Shown here: positions 1 through 8,594 of the stretch, piece after piece
How positions within the stretch are numbered: the first letter of the stretch is position 1
How the letters are laid out: the number at the start of each line of letters is the position of its first letter
Program-made: the position numbers and the translations under genes
Notes under the pieces: generated by a model
Database searches by the model: none
What the model saw: only the letters and a program-made list of their open reading frames with translations
Told to the model about the DNA's origin: nothing
From: Candidatus Methanomethylophilaceae archaeon
GTDB taxonomy: Archaea > Thermoplasmatota > Thermoplasmata > Methanomassiliicoccales > Methanomethylophilaceae
NCBI GenBank assembly: GCA_013329105.1
Contig: DUKW01000104.1
Location: 1-14,347 of the forward strand
DNA length: 14,347 nt
Reading direction: 5' to 3'

Positions 1-732
1 CTGGGCAACCTGACGGTCTTCCTGTGGGCCCTTCGAGAGAGAGAGATGTTCCTGGATCTTTTCGTCAAGCTTTGTGGGCAGAGGATGACCACCAACTATC
101 TTCGCATAGGCGGGGTACGTAACGATATGCCCTATCTCTTTGAGAGGGATTGCATGCGTGTCGTGGAGCTTTTTGAGAAAAGGCTCTGGGATCTTGTCGA
201 TCTCAACGACGAGTCGGCGATATTCCTGTCGAGGATGCAGGGGGTCGGATACATTTCGCGCAAAGATGCGGCTAATATAGGACTCACTGGCCCCACCATG
301 CGAGGAAGCGGTGTGGACTTCGACGTGCGTCGTGACGATCCTTATGAGGTCTACGACGAGTTGGATTTTGAGGTTCCGATCTCTAAGGACGGTGACGCAT
401 ATGCGCGTTATGCTGTGCGCATCGAGGAGATGTTCCAAAGTTGCGAGATCATTCGCCAGGCAATGGCGAGAATGCCAAAGGGTCCTGTCAGGCTCAAGGC
501 CCCACGCAACGTTCCCGAGGGAACTCATTTCGCAAGGATCGAGGATCCACGCGGGGAGGGCCTCATGTATCTGGTTTCTGACGGTAGCGATCATCCTTAT
601 CGATTGAAGGTTAAGAGCCCCATCTTTGTCAATGTGTCCGCAGCGAAGAAGATGGTTCTAGGTGCTAGAATGGCTGACGTACCTGCAATTATGGGCACGG
701 TCGATATGTGTCTTGGGGAGACGGACAGGTGA
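1..732 (+). CDS. fpoD: Fpo/Nuo-like complex subunit D (49-kDa catalytic-type subunit), 5' partial
   Basis: The frame is open from base 1, so the N-terminus lies outside the window; about 243 C-terminal residues are visible. The stretch ALREREMFLDLFVKLCGQRM followed by YLRIGGVRND is the NuoD/FpoD signature. The protein ends in DMCLGETDR, the usual NuoD-type C-terminus, and lacks the DPCxxC ligands of a NiFe hydrogenase, so it is the complex I form and not an Ech or Mbh large subunit. In complex I this subunit sits in the connecting arm beside subunit B and helps form the quinone (or methanophenazine) cavity. The cavity residues near the N-terminus are not visible here. The TGA stop overlaps the Shine-Dalgarno sequence of fpoH, which implies one operon with probable fpoA, fpoB and fpoC upstream (inferred). 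Confidence 0.95.
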   Translation: MGNLTVFLWALREREMFLDLFVKLCGQRMTTNYLRIGGVRNDMPYLFERDCMRVVELFEKRLWDLVDLNDESAIFLSRMQGVGYISRKDAANIGLTGPTMRGSGVDFDVRRDDPYEVYDELDFEVPISKDGDAYARYAVRIEEMFQSCEIIRQAMARMPKGPVRLKAPRNVPEGTHFARIEDPRGEGLMYLVSDGSDHPYRLKVKSPIFVNVSAAKKMVLGARMADVPAIMGTVDMCLGETDR

Positions 733-736
733 TAAT

Positions 737-1891
737 ATGAGCTTTTGGGATTGGGTAACGATTCGCGATTCAACGGCCAACACACTGTCTCCCTTTGACG
801 TTTATAACCTGCCTTATGCCGTAGGCCATGGGCTTTGGGACATAATAGGGGGCATCTTAGCTTGGTTGTTAAACCTAATATTCCCTGGCAATGGGGTTTC
901 CATATGGCTGGTGGGCGATGCTGTGAGCAACGCCCTTGCGCTCATCCTTATGGCCGTTGTTGTGTTTGCTGTCATATTCGTAGTGAATATAACTATGATA
1001 TGGGCGGAGAGGAAAGTATTAGGCAGGATTATGGACCGCCGTGCGACACGTATAGGTCCTGCAGGATATTTGCAGAACATCGCTGATGGTCTCAAAACTT
1101 TCCTCAAAGAGAATATCATTCCCGATAAGGCCGACAAGAAGGGTTATATGTGGGCCGTGACCCTGGTCATCGGTAGTGCTATTCTCGTATCTGGAATGAT
1201 TCCGCTGAGCCCCAGATGGTTCCTAACCGACTATGGGGTGGGTCTTCTTATAATATACGGATTGTTCGCTGTGGCTCCGTTCATGATTCTGGTGGCCGGT
1301 TGGTCACAGAACAACAAATACTCACTATTAGGTGGTATGAGAGCGGCAGCGCAGATGATCAGCTATGAGGTACCCATGCTCATGGTCTTCGCCAGCGTTG
1401 TACTGATGGCGGGCAGTCTCAACATAAATGACATAGTGCAGTTCCAGATGGACAACACATGGTTCATAGTTCCGCAGATAATTGGGTTTGTAGTTTTCCT
1501 GGTAGCCACGATTGCAGAGGCGGAAAGGATACCTTTCGATCTCCCTGAGGCGGAGGCCGAGCTAGTCGAGGGGTGGCAGACCGAATATGGCGGTATGAAG
1601 TGGGGGCTGATCATGCTAGGTGATTACTTCCGCGGTTATATCGCCTGTGCACTGGGAGCTATAATGTTCCTGGGTGGCTGGGCGGTCCCATTCACCGATT
1701 CCCTTATCATACCGGAGATAGTGTTCCTACTGAAGGTTTTCCTGTTGTTCTTCGTGATGATATGGGTCAGAGGGACATTTGCCCGTATCAGAACAGATCA
1801 GATCCTGAACATCGGTTGGAAAGTCTTGCTCCCTCTGGCAGTATTGAACCTGCTTGTCGTGGTGCTGCTTAAGATGGGAGGTGTTTATTGA
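737..1891 (+). CDS. fpoH: Fpo/Nuo-like complex membrane subunit H
   Basis: This 384-residue polytopic membrane protein anchors the connecting arm to the membrane arm and forms the entrance to the quinone-type site. Family motifs seen are AERKVLGRIMDRR (about residues 90-102) with RIGPAGYLQNIADGLK after it, GMRAAAQMISYEVP (200-213), and the acidic loop PFDLPEAEAELVEGWQTEYG (266-285). The ATG at 737 was chosen because AGGTGA (727-732) precedes it and an upstream in-frame ATG at 662 lies deep inside fpoD. The AERK motif starts near residue 90, whereas in E. coli NuoH it lies near residue 40. The protein therefore seems to have an N-terminal extension of about 50 residues that includes a hydrophobic stretch (about 38-49). 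The stop codon overlaps the fpoI start. Confidence 0.95.
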   Translation: MSFWDWVTIRDSTANTLSPFDVYNLPYAVGHGLWDIIGGILAWLLNLIFPGNGVSIWLVGDAVSNALALILMAVVVFAVIFVVNITMIWAERKVLGRIMDRRATRIGPAGYLQNIADGLKTFLKENIIPDKADKKGYMWAVTLVIGSAILVSGMIPLSPRWFLTDYGVGLLIIYGLFAVAPFMILVAGWSQNNKYSLLGGMRAAAQMISYEVPMLMVFASVVLMAGSLNINDIVQFQMDNTWFIVPQIIGFVVFLVATIAEAERIPFDLPEAEAELVEGWQTEYGGMKWGLIMLGDYFRGYIACALGAIMFLGGWAVPFTDSLIIPEIVFLLKVFLLFFVMIWVRGTFARIRTDQILNIGWKVLLPLAVLNLLVVVLLKMGGVY

Positions 1892-2631
1892 TGGCGCTTA
1901 AGTTTCTTGATAAGTATCCTAAAAACACTGCCCGGCATCTTTGGGTATTGAGGCCGCTCTATGCGACCTTGAAAAATATGATAAGGACAACTATACACCG
2001 GCCGGTTACTATCATGTATCCTTACGAAAAGGAATGGATACCTGATAACTACCGTGGAAGGCCAGGATTGGTGTTCGAGAAATGTTTGGGGTGTGGCATA
2101 TGTGAAAGCATGTGCCCAACTACCTGTATCGAAATGGTGGAAGTCGACGATGAAAAACTGGGAAAGGTTAGAAGACCTCAGGTGAACGTCGGCCGCTGTA
2201 TGATGTGCGGATACTGTGCCGAATATTGCCCAGTGAATGCAATGACAGTCACACCCGATTATGAGCTTGCCGCTTTTACCCGAGAGGATCTTATCTTCGA
2301 TCCCTACCGTCTTAAGTGGGAGAATGTAACTCAGGGTATGGAGGTGCATCTTGAGGAGCACCTGCCGTCAAACCTTGCAAAGGGTATATACGACCAGCCT
2401 ACGGCATATTTCAAGGTAGATAGGCCAAAGCTCATAGAGGATAAGTGTATAAGCTGCGCCCGCTGCTCCAAAACATGTCCAGTGGGGGCCATTGAGATGG
2501 TGGAAGTGGGTGTCAATGAGAAAGGAAAGCCAATCAAACACCCCAAGGTGGACGATTCAAAGTGCGTGTTCTGTCAGCAATGTATAAACATCTGTCCTAA
2601 GAGTGCGCTAGAAATAAACGAGGTGCTCTGA
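1891..2631 (+). CDS. fpoI: Fpo/Nuo-like complex iron-sulfur subunit I with four 4Fe-4S motifs
   Basis: This 246-residue protein carries electrons through 4Fe-4S clusters toward subunit B. It contains four canonical CxxCxxCxxxCP motifs: C65/C68/C71/C75, C103/C106/C109/C113, C186/C189/C192/C196 and C225/C228/C231/C235. The first pair, with the N-terminal lead, is the standard NuoI/FpoI domain. The second pair forms an additional complete 2[4Fe-4S] ferredoxin-like domain after a linker of about 70 residues. Usual FpoI/NuoI proteins have two clusters and are shorter. An extra cysteine (C79) follows cluster 1. The ATG at 1891 is favoured over the adjacent TTG at 1888 and is served by GGGAGGTG (1876-1883). 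It overlaps the fpoH stop (TGATG), and its own stop overlaps fpoJ in the same way, so translation is probably coupled. With no fpoF in view, the extra domain may be the electron entry point (inference). Confidence 0.95.
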   Translation: MALKFLDKYPKNTARHLWVLRPLYATLKNMIRTTIHRPVTIMYPYEKEWIPDNYRGRPGLVFEKCLGCGICESMCPTTCIEMVEVDDEKLGKVRRPQVNVGRCMMCGYCAEYCPVNAMTVTPDYELAAFTREDLIFDPYRLKWENVTQGMEVHLEEHLPSNLAKGIYDQPTAYFKVDRPKLIEDKCISCARCSKTCPVGAIEMVEVGVNEKGKPIKHPKVDDSKCVFCQQCINICPKSALEINEVL

Positions 2632-2945
2632 TGTTTGGAATTGACTCAAGCGATGTGCTGGGAATGGATCTCAGTTGGTTCGGTTTGGACACCTTTTTCT
2701 TCCTGATTGTGGCAGCTATAACAGTTGCCGCGGCGATCTATGTGATATATTCGGAGGAGGTGGTCCATAGCGCCCTTTATCTGGCATTGACCTTTGTAGG
2801 GGTGGCTCTTGTCTACTTCTTCCTGAATGCAGAGTATATGGCTGTTATTCAGTTGATGGTCTATGTCGGTGCGGTCACCATTCTGTTCGCTTTCAGCATA
2901 ATGCTGACCAGGAGGAACATGGTCGGAGGTGATTCCGATGAATAA
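2631..2945 (+). CDS. fpoJ: Fpo/Nuo-like complex subunit J, N-terminal half
   Basis: This 104-residue membrane protein corresponds to the N-terminal part of NuoJ. It has about three hydrophobic helices, and the segment YMAVIQLMVYVGAVTILFAF (about residues 67-86) matches the conserved NuoJ TM3 region, whose pi-bulge helix is part of the coupling path in complex I. A split J gene is known from methanogen fpo operons. GAGGTG (2620-2625) precedes the ATG, which overlaps the fpoI stop. The TAA stop overlaps the next half-gene by 8 bp. Confidence 0.93.
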   Translation: MFGIDSSDVLGMDLSWFGLDTFFFLIVAAITVAAAIYVIYSEEVVHSALYLALTFVGVALVYFFLNAEYMAVIQLMVYVGAVTILFAFSIMLTRRNMVGGDSDE

Positions 2946-3195
2946 GAAGATCATGATAGGGCTGACCCTAACGGTTTTGTTGGGAGCCTTGTTGATCGGT
3001 ACTGCCGTTACTGTTGACTGGGGTGCAGGAGATGAGATACATGCTATCCCATTCAACCCTCCTGAGGGAGAGATTTCTGATACCCTGAATCAGGTCTTGT
3101 TTGATGAATATGGTGCGGTAGTTATGGTAATGGCCGTGCTGATGTTCTCTGCCATCATTGGCGGGGTATTCCTAGCTAAGGAGGACTGGGAATGA
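2938..3195 (+). CDS. fpoJ: Fpo/Nuo-like complex subunit J, C-terminal half
   Basis: This 85-residue membrane protein has two hydrophobic helices (about residues 5-25 and 60-80). Its position directly after the N-terminal J half and before K identifies it as the C-terminal half of NuoJ, as in the methanogen J-J arrangement. The ATG at 2938 is favoured: GGAGGT at 2925-2930 gives a 7-nt spacing, while the alternative GTG at 2929 lies inside that Shine-Dalgarno sequence. Its reading frame differs from that of the first half, so the two are separate genes and not a single frame broken by a stop. The stop overlaps the fpoK start. Confidence 0.88.
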   Translation: MNKKIMIGLTLTVLLGALLIGTAVTVDWGAGDEIHAIPFNPPEGEISDTLNQVLFDEYGAVVMVMAVLMFSAIIGGVFLAKEDWE

Positions 3196-3494
3196 TACCC
3201 ATAGAGATGTTCCTGGGGCTCTCGGCAATCCTCTTTGCTGTTGGGGCATTCGGTGTACTGACAAAGAAGAACGGTCTGGTAGTATTGATGTGTATTGAAA
3301 TGATGCTCAACGCGGCCAATATTAATCTTGTTGCCTTCTCCGCCTTTTTTAACGACGTTGTTGGGCAAATCTTTGTGATCATGACCATAACTGTGGCCGC
3401 TGCGGAGGTAGCTGTAGGTATAGCCATACTGCTTAACCTCTACAAGACCAGCGGAACGACCGATTTGGAAGATATAAATCTCCTGAGGTGGTGA
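3192..3494 (+). CDS. fpoK: Fpo/Nuo-like complex subunit K
   Basis: This 100-residue protein with three transmembrane helices matches NuoK in length and sequence. The two membrane-embedded glutamates needed for proton translocation are visible as E36 in VLMCIEMMLNAANIN and E72 in VAAAEVAVGIAI, at the same positions as in E. coli NuoK. The Shine-Dalgarno sequence AAGGAGG lies at 3178-3184, and the ATG overlaps the preceding stop (ATGA). It belongs to the same operon and acts in the membrane arm between J and the antiporter-like subunits. Confidence 0.96.
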   Translation: MIPIEMFLGLSAILFAVGAFGVLTKKNGLVVLMCIEMMLNAANINLVAFSAFFNDVVGQIFVIMTITVAAAEVAVGIAILLNLYKTSGTTDLEDINLLRW

Positions 3495-3498
3495 ACAG

Positions 3499-5535
3499 AT
3501 GTTGTTCATAGATTATGCATGGTTGATACCAATAATCCCGCTGGCCGCGTTTCTGATAATTGGGTTTTTCGGTCACAAGACACCTGAAGGAGGCGGCTAC
3601 ATAGCCATCATAGCAGCCGCCGTATCTTTTGTACTCTCAGCGTTGGTCGGTTACGAGATCCTGTCCGGTACTGTGGCTGCGCCGTATGTCAACGATATCG
3701 TGTGGTTGGAGATGTCTCCAGGCGTTGTTCTGAACTTCGGCCTGTATATCGATAACCTCTCTGTGCTGATGTTGATATTTTCATCACTTATCAGCACCCT
3801 GATCTTCATTTACTCGATTGGGTACATGCACGATCAGGGAGAAAGGAAGAGAAGATACTACACAGAGGTGTCTCTTTTCCTGACTGCGATGCTAGGCCTG
3901 GTCATATCCAGCAACTTCTTGGAGATGTTCATCTTCTGGGAGATTGTTGGTCTATGCTCATACCTTCTAATAGGTTTCTGGGGTTTCAAGCATCCAAAGG
4001 GTGAGAAGGCATCCATTGCTGCTGCCTCAGCAGCAAAGAAGGCCTTCTTGGTTACCAGAATGGGAGACGTATCTCTGTTGGCCGGACTATTCGTTTTGCT
4101 TAACGCCTTTGGCAGCCTAGATTTCGTCTCTCTGTTCGATCCGGCCAACATCGCCGCGGTAGATAATTCGACATTAGCGTTGGGATCGTTACTGATCTTT
4201 GGCGGCGTCATCGGTAAGAGCGCGCAGTTCCCGCTGCATGACTGGTTGCCAGACGCTATGGAGGGTCCGACTACTGTCTCCGCCCTGATTCATGCCGCAA
4301 CGATGGTTAAGGCCGGTGTCTATCTCACTGCCCGCTCCCTGCCGCTCTTTGTGCAGTCCACGGATGTAACGCTATTCGTAGCAGTAATCGGTGGTTTCAC
4401 GGCCTTCTATGCAGCGACAATGGCTCTGAACAACATGAACATAAAGAGAGTGCTTGCCTATTCCACTCTCTCTCAGCTGGGATATATGGTCCTTGCATTG
4501 GGCGCTGCTGGTTACATGATGGCCGCCAGCCTTGCAGCGGGCGATGTTGAAGTGGACCATGCGATGGGATATACAGCCGGCACTTTCCATATGATGAACC
4601 ATGCGTTCTTTAAAGCCCTGCTATTCCTGGGTGCGGGTTCGGTCATACATGCCGTAGGTACTGAGGACATGCGTCAGATGGGGGGACTGCGCAAGCGCAT
4701 GAGCATAACATCCATAACCATGCTCATAGCCACGCTAGCAATCGCCGGGATACCGTTATTCTCTGGTTTCTGGTCCAAAGATCTGATACTCGAGTCCGTG
4801 CTGCATGTGGCGGAAGGAGGTCACGGCGCCGCATCGGCAGTGTTCTTGATACTGTTCGTGCTGGCACTTGTAACTGCGTTCATGACAGCCTTCTACATGT
4901 TCCGTCTATGGTACATGACGTTTGGCGGCGAAGAGGGTGAGGCCAGTAAGCATTGTCACGGCGAATCGCCGAGATCGATGACATATCCGCTTGTCATACT
5001 GTCTGGGTTCGCCGCGCTATCCGGTTTCTTGATTCTCTTCGGCTTCGCTGACGCGCTGACCTTTAATTTTGTTGACGGGGCGTTCGTGGTAGGAGGGCAC
5101 GGGCTGTCGATGATTGAAGTGCTGGAGGACATATTCTTGAATCCGTTCGCCTATGTGTCCATAGCTCTTGCTGTGCTAGGGTTCTATATAGCCTATCGCA
5201 TGTATGAGGTTAGGGACATAGAACCGGGTCGCTACAATCAGTATGGGGAATCCTCTCTGTACAAACTCCTTCAGAAGAGGTATTACTTCCCGGAGTTCTA
5301 CAACGCATTGGCCTTGAAGCTGGCATATCCAGCGGCCATGGCGGTTGAACAGGTCGATCGTAAAGCGGTCGACGGTACGGTCGATGGTATTGCCAACTCC
5401 ATCACAGGGGGCTCGCAGATGCTGAGAAGAATCCAGACAGGGTTTGTTCAGACTTATGCGGCCTTCGTCGTTGGCGGTGTGCTGCTTGTCATCGTCCTGA
5501 TATACCTTATCGGTTACCTTACAGGGGGTCTGTGA
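3499..5535 (+). CDS. fpoL: Fpo/Nuo-like complex antiporter-like subunit L
   Basis: This 678-residue polytopic protein is homologous to NuoL/MrpA and is the distal ion-pumping module of the membrane arm. Visible landmarks are the TM5 glutamate E148 in FIFWEIVGLCSYLLIGFW, the TM7 lysine K240 in GKSAQFPLHDWLPDAMEGPT, and SALIHAATMVKAGVYL just after it. A long C-terminal part (about residues 575-678) contains a predicted amphipathic region and a final hydrophobic helix, consistent with the NuoL lateral helix that clamps the antiporter subunits. The Shine-Dalgarno sequence is GAGGTGG (3485-3491). The length and residues are normal for the family. Confidence 0.97.
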   Translation: MLFIDYAWLIPIIPLAAFLIIGFFGHKTPEGGGYIAIIAAAVSFVLSALVGYEILSGTVAAPYVNDIVWLEMSPGVVLNFGLYIDNLSVLMLIFSSLISTLIFIYSIGYMHDQGERKRRYYTEVSLFLTAMLGLVISSNFLEMFIFWEIVGLCSYLLIGFWGFKHPKGEKASIAAASAAKKAFLVTRMGDVSLLAGLFVLLNAFGSLDFVSLFDPANIAAVDNSTLALGSLLIFGGVIGKSAQFPLHDWLPDAMEGPTTVSALIHAATMVKAGVYLTARSLPLFVQSTDVTLFVAVIGGFTAFYAATMALNNMNIKRVLAYSTLSQLGYMVLALGAAGYMMAASLAAGDVEVDHAMGYTAGTFHMMNHAFFKALLFLGAGSVIHAVGTEDMRQMGGLRKRMSITSITMLIATLAIAGIPLFSGFWSKDLILESVLHVAEGGHGAASAVFLILFVLALVTAFMTAFYMFRLWYMTFGGEEGEASKHCHGESPRSMTYPLVILSGFAALSGFLILFGFADALTFNFVDGAFVVGGHGLSMIEVLEDIFLNPFAYVSIALAVLGFYIAYRMYEVRDIEPGRYNQYGESSLYKLLQKRYYFPEFYNALALKLAYPAAMAVEQVDRKAVDGTVDGIANSITGGSQMLRRIQTGFVQTYAAFVVGGVLLVIVLIYLIGYLTGGL

Positions 5536-5538
5536 ATT

Positions 5539-7053
5539 ATGGCTGACATGATGCTATCATTACTGCTGTTCACCCCTCTGGTGGGAGCAATATTGGCTCT
5601 GTTTATGGCTGGCGAGAAGAGCAAGTACGCACGTTGGGTGGCCCTGATCTTCAGTGTCATACCTCTAGCCATATCTTTGGTTGTTCTGACCAGTTATGAT
5701 ATGGTTGCCGGCGGAACGCAATTCCTTGAGCAGTATACATGGATAGAGACGGCGTTCCTTAAGATGCAGTATATACTGGGCGTAGACGGACTTAGCCTGA
5801 TAATGGTGTTCCTCACCAGCATCCTAGTATTCCTGGTCGTCCTGTTCTCTTGGGAAGAAAAGGAGAGGCCCAACTTCTTCTTTGCTCTAATCCTTGGGAT
5901 GGAGACCGGTCTACTAGGTGTCTTCATGGCTGCCGACTACTTCCTCTTCTTCATCTTCTGGGAGGTCGCGCTGATCCCTATGTACTTCCTTATCAACATA
6001 TGGGGAGGTCCGCGTAGGCACTATGCTGCCATCAAGTTCTTCATATACACTCATGTGGCGAGCTTGATAATGCTAATAGGGATATTTGCCATGGCCTTCG
6101 GTGCCGCTTCCATCTTAGGTGTGTCACAGCTGAACTTCGCCTTCGACACTATATCGGGTGTGGGTTTCTCATCCACTTTCCAAATACTGGTATTTGGGCT
6201 TCTGTTCTTCGGTTTTGCCGTGAAGATGCCCATGGTACCATTCCATACCTGGTTGCCCGATGCGCACGTGGAGGCCCCCACTGCCGGCAGTGTATTACTG
6301 GCGGGAGTGATGCTTAAGATGGGCTCATACGGTCTTATCCGTATCTGTCTGGACGCACTCCCTGATGGAGCAGTGGCTTGGCAGATACCAATGATTATCA
6401 TAGCCCTGGTATCGATCATATACGGTGCTCTTGCCTGTATTGCACAGCGTGACTTGAAAAAGATGGTGGCATTCTCCTCCATCAACCATATGGGTATGGT
6501 CTTGCTGGGAGTGGCGACACTGAGCGATGTTGGTATAGCCGCTGGTGCATTCCTGATGTTTGCCCACGGATTGATCACGGCCGTGCTCTTTATGGTGTGC
6601 GGTATAACCGGTCACAATCTGGGTACCAGGCAGATACCTTTACTGGGAGGCTTGGCGGCGAAGATGCCTAACTATGCTGCATTCATGATGTTCGGATTCA
6701 TGGCCTCTTTGGGCCTACCGGGCCTTGTGGGTTTTGTGGGTGAGTTCACGGTCCTCTCATCGTTCTACGACTGGGCCCTTGCGGAAGGTATGGTATGGTT
6801 GATCATCCTAGGATTGCTCTCTCTGCTGCTTACTGCCGGTTATTACCTCTGGGCTATGCAGAGGAGTATATTCGGTCCTCTGACCGACAGGATCGATACC
6901 AGCAAGGTAAACGACGTGAACATCTTCGAAGGAATATCGTTGGCCGCCCTTTGCGGTTTGATCGCTCTCTTCGGGATATTCCCTGCTCTGGCATGGGATC
7001 TCATCTTCCCTGTAGCTAGTGATATTGCTGCCGTTCTAGTGGGGGTGATCTAA
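5539..7053 (+). CDS. fpoM: Fpo/Nuo-like complex antiporter-like subunit M
   Basis: This 504-residue polytopic protein is homologous to NuoM. Landmarks are YILGVDGLSLIMVFLTS near residue 80, the TM5 glutamate E142 in FFIFWEVALIPMYFLI, and the TM7 lysine K229 in AVKMPMVPFHTWLPDAHVEA, followed by GSVLLAGVMLKMGSYGL. All are expected for an active ion channel half. The ATG lies 3 nt after the fpoL stop, with AGGGGGT at 5523-5529 as the ribosome site. The length is normal for NuoM. Confidence 0.97.
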   Translation: MADMMLSLLLFTPLVGAILALFMAGEKSKYARWVALIFSVIPLAISLVVLTSYDMVAGGTQFLEQYTWIETAFLKMQYILGVDGLSLIMVFLTSILVFLVVLFSWEEKERPNFFFALILGMETGLLGVFMAADYFLFFIFWEVALIPMYFLINIWGGPRRHYAAIKFFIYTHVASLIMLIGIFAMAFGAASILGVSQLNFAFDTISGVGFSSTFQILVFGLLFFGFAVKMPMVPFHTWLPDAHVEAPTAGSVLLAGVMLKMGSYGLIRICLDALPDGAVAWQIPMIIIALVSIIYGALACIAQRDLKKMVAFSSINHMGMVLLGVATLSDVGIAAGAFLMFAHGLITAVLFMVCGITGHNLGTRQIPLLGGLAAKMPNYAAFMMFGFMASLGLPGLVGFVGEFTVLSSFYDWALAEGMVWLIILGLLSLLLTAGYYLWAMQRSIFGPLTDRIDTSKVNDVNIFEGISLAALCGLIALFGIFPALAWDLIFPVASDIAAVLVGVI

Positions 7054-7054
7054 G

Positions 7055-8512
7055 ATGTCATTACCTGATTTCACCTTGATCGCTCCGCAGCTGATCGTAT
7101 TGGTAACTGCGCTGATCATACCAGCGCTTTACTTCCTGACTAAGAACGATAAAGTGGTCGGCCTGGTATCCATCTCGGGTGTGTTGCTGTCGGGAGCCTA
7201 TCTTGCATGGATGATTATCGACGGAGTCTCGGGAGACTTCCTTAGCGTATATGCTGTGGATGACTTTTCCCTGCTCCTTACAGGCTTGTTCCTAACGGTG
7301 GTCTTCCTCGTCCTGCTATCTTCACTGAATACCGTGGAGCGTGACCATCATCACGGTGAGTATTACGCTCTGTTGCTGACAGCGACGTCAGGTATGATGT
7401 TCGTTGCCTGTGCCCAGGATCTGATCGGGCTTTTTGTCGGTCTGGAGCTTACAAGCATGTCCTCCTATGCGCTGGTGGCATTCCGCAAGAACGATCCTCG
7501 TGCTGCTGAGGCTGCCACCAAGTACCTGGTTATCGGAGGATTATCCACTGCCATGACCCTCTACGGTTTCTCCCTGCTCTATGGGATGACGCAGAGTACG
7601 ATGTTTGTTGATATCGCTGCTGCGATAGGGTCCGCGCCCACGGCAGGTCTGATGATTTCCATGGCGTTGATCATAGCAGGTCTGGGTTTCAAGGTCACGA
7701 CAGTGCCTTTCCATATGTGGGCCCCAGATGTGTATGAGGGAGCAGTAACACCCATTTCCACATTCCTGGCGGTAGGCTCTAAGAAGATGGGCTTTGTGGC
7801 GTTGTTCAAGGTTTTCCTTGTCGGGTTCATTGCGGCACAGGCCACAGTGGTTACCGACATGCAGTACATCTTCGCTGCGCTCGCTGCCATAACAATGACT
7901 CTCGGCAATGTGGTGGCTTTGTCCCAGACAAATATCAAGAGGATGTTGGCCTATTCCAGCATAGCTCAGGCAGGTTACCTGTTGATAGTCCTTGCCGTGG
8001 CAACACCATATGCGCTGACAGGCGGTATACTCCACATGATCACCCACGTGTTCATGAAAGGAGGGGCCTTCATAATCGTGGCTGCCCTAGCCTATGTGGC
8101 AGTAGGAGAGAGGATAGACGACTACAAGGGACTTGCAAGAAGGGCGCCCTTGGTTGCCTTCTCCATGTCGATATTCCTCTTCTCTCTGGCAGGCGTGCCG
8201 CCGTTGGCAGGTTTTGTCAGTAAATTTGTACTGTTCTCCAGTGGTGTGGGTGAACCCGGAGCAGCGCTTAGCGGAGAATGGGTCTGGTTGATATTCCTCG
8301 CGGTCATAAATAGCGCCATATCGCTGTACTATTATGCCCGTGTGGTGAAGTATATGTACGTCGATGAAGGCGAGACCAGCGAGAGGATCAAAGTACCGGT
8401 GCCCTTCATGATAGCCATACTTATCTGTTTGGTGGCCGTCATAGGAATCGGTCTTTTCCCAGAACCGCTCATCTCTCTCTGCGAGAGCGCTGCTGCAGCC
8501 CTGATGAACTGA
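7055..8512 (+). CDS. fpoN: Fpo/Nuo-like complex antiporter-like subunit N
   Basis: This 485-residue polytopic protein is homologous to NuoN, the antiporter-like subunit nearest the K/J side of the membrane arm. Visible residues include E131 in GLELTSMSSYALVAFR, K157 in TKYLVIGGL, and K213 in GFKVTTVPFHMWAPDVYEGA, matching the buried charge row of NuoN. The ATG starts one base after the fpoM TAA, and GGGGGTGA (7041-7048) is its ribosome site. It is the last gene of the operon. Neither an fpoO-like nor an fpoF-like gene follows; instead there is an 82-bp gap with T-runs and then a prenyl synthase. Confidence 0.97.
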   Translation: MSLPDFTLIAPQLIVLVTALIIPALYFLTKNDKVVGLVSISGVLLSGAYLAWMIIDGVSGDFLSVYAVDDFSLLLTGLFLTVVFLVLLSSLNTVERDHHHGEYYALLLTATSGMMFVACAQDLIGLFVGLELTSMSSYALVAFRKNDPRAAEAATKYLVIGGLSTAMTLYGFSLLYGMTQSTMFVDIAAAIGSAPTAGLMISMALIIAGLGFKVTTVPFHMWAPDVYEGAVTPISTFLAVGSKKMGFVALFKVFLVGFIAAQATVVTDMQYIFAALAAITMTLGNVVALSQTNIKRMLAYSSIAQAGYLLIVLAVATPYALTGGILHMITHVFMKGGAFIIVAALAYVAVGERIDDYKGLARRAPLVAFSMSIFLFSLAGVPPLAGFVSKFVLFSSGVGEPGAALSGEWVWLIFLAVINSAISLYYYARVVKYMYVDEGETSERIKVPVPFMIAILICLVAVIGIGLFPEPLISLCESAAAALMN

Positions 8513-8517
8513 AAACC

Positions 8518-8539
8518 TTTTTCAAACCCCTATATTTTT
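8518..8539 (+). terminator. T-rich archaeal-type terminator of the fpo operon
   Basis: Two runs of five T residues (8518-8522 and 8535-8539) lie just after the fpoN stop. U-rich tracts without an obligatory hairpin are the usual archaeal terminator, and I saw no strong stem here. The assignment is inferred from position and composition. Confidence 0.5.
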
Positions 8540-8564
8540 CACACTTCTGCTTTGCCAGTAAAGA

Positions 8565-8572
8565 TTAAGTAG
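8565..8572 (+). promoter_or_regulatory. Candidate TATA box for the prenyl synthase gene
   Basis: TTAAGTAG is centred about 26 nt upstream of the ATG at 8595, and no Shine-Dalgarno sequence precedes that ATG. The spacing fits an archaeal promoter driving a leaderless transcript. Two other starts in this window (at 11190 and 11117) show the same layout. The box sequence is only a partial match to the archaeal consensus. Confidence 0.45.
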
Positions 8573-8594
8573 ACTATACCATTATCAGCGGTCA

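Noticed and set aside
1..732. Large subunit of a NiFe hydrogenase (Ech/Mbh type)
   Set aside because: The C-terminus lacks the DPCxxC nickel ligands and the neighbours are complex I-type L, M, N, K and J genes.
1885..2361. 158-residue open frame on the minus strand
   Set aside because: It lies wholly opposite fpoI, has no family features, and is the mirror of a cysteine-rich coding region.
2631..3195. fpoJ broken by a mutation into two pieces
   Set aside because: The two halves are in different frames, each with its own start and ribosome site, and a split J is the known methanogen arrangement.
7541..8047. 168-residue minus-strand open frame
   Set aside because: It is opposite the conserved TM core of fpoN and has a composition typical of antisense shadow reading.
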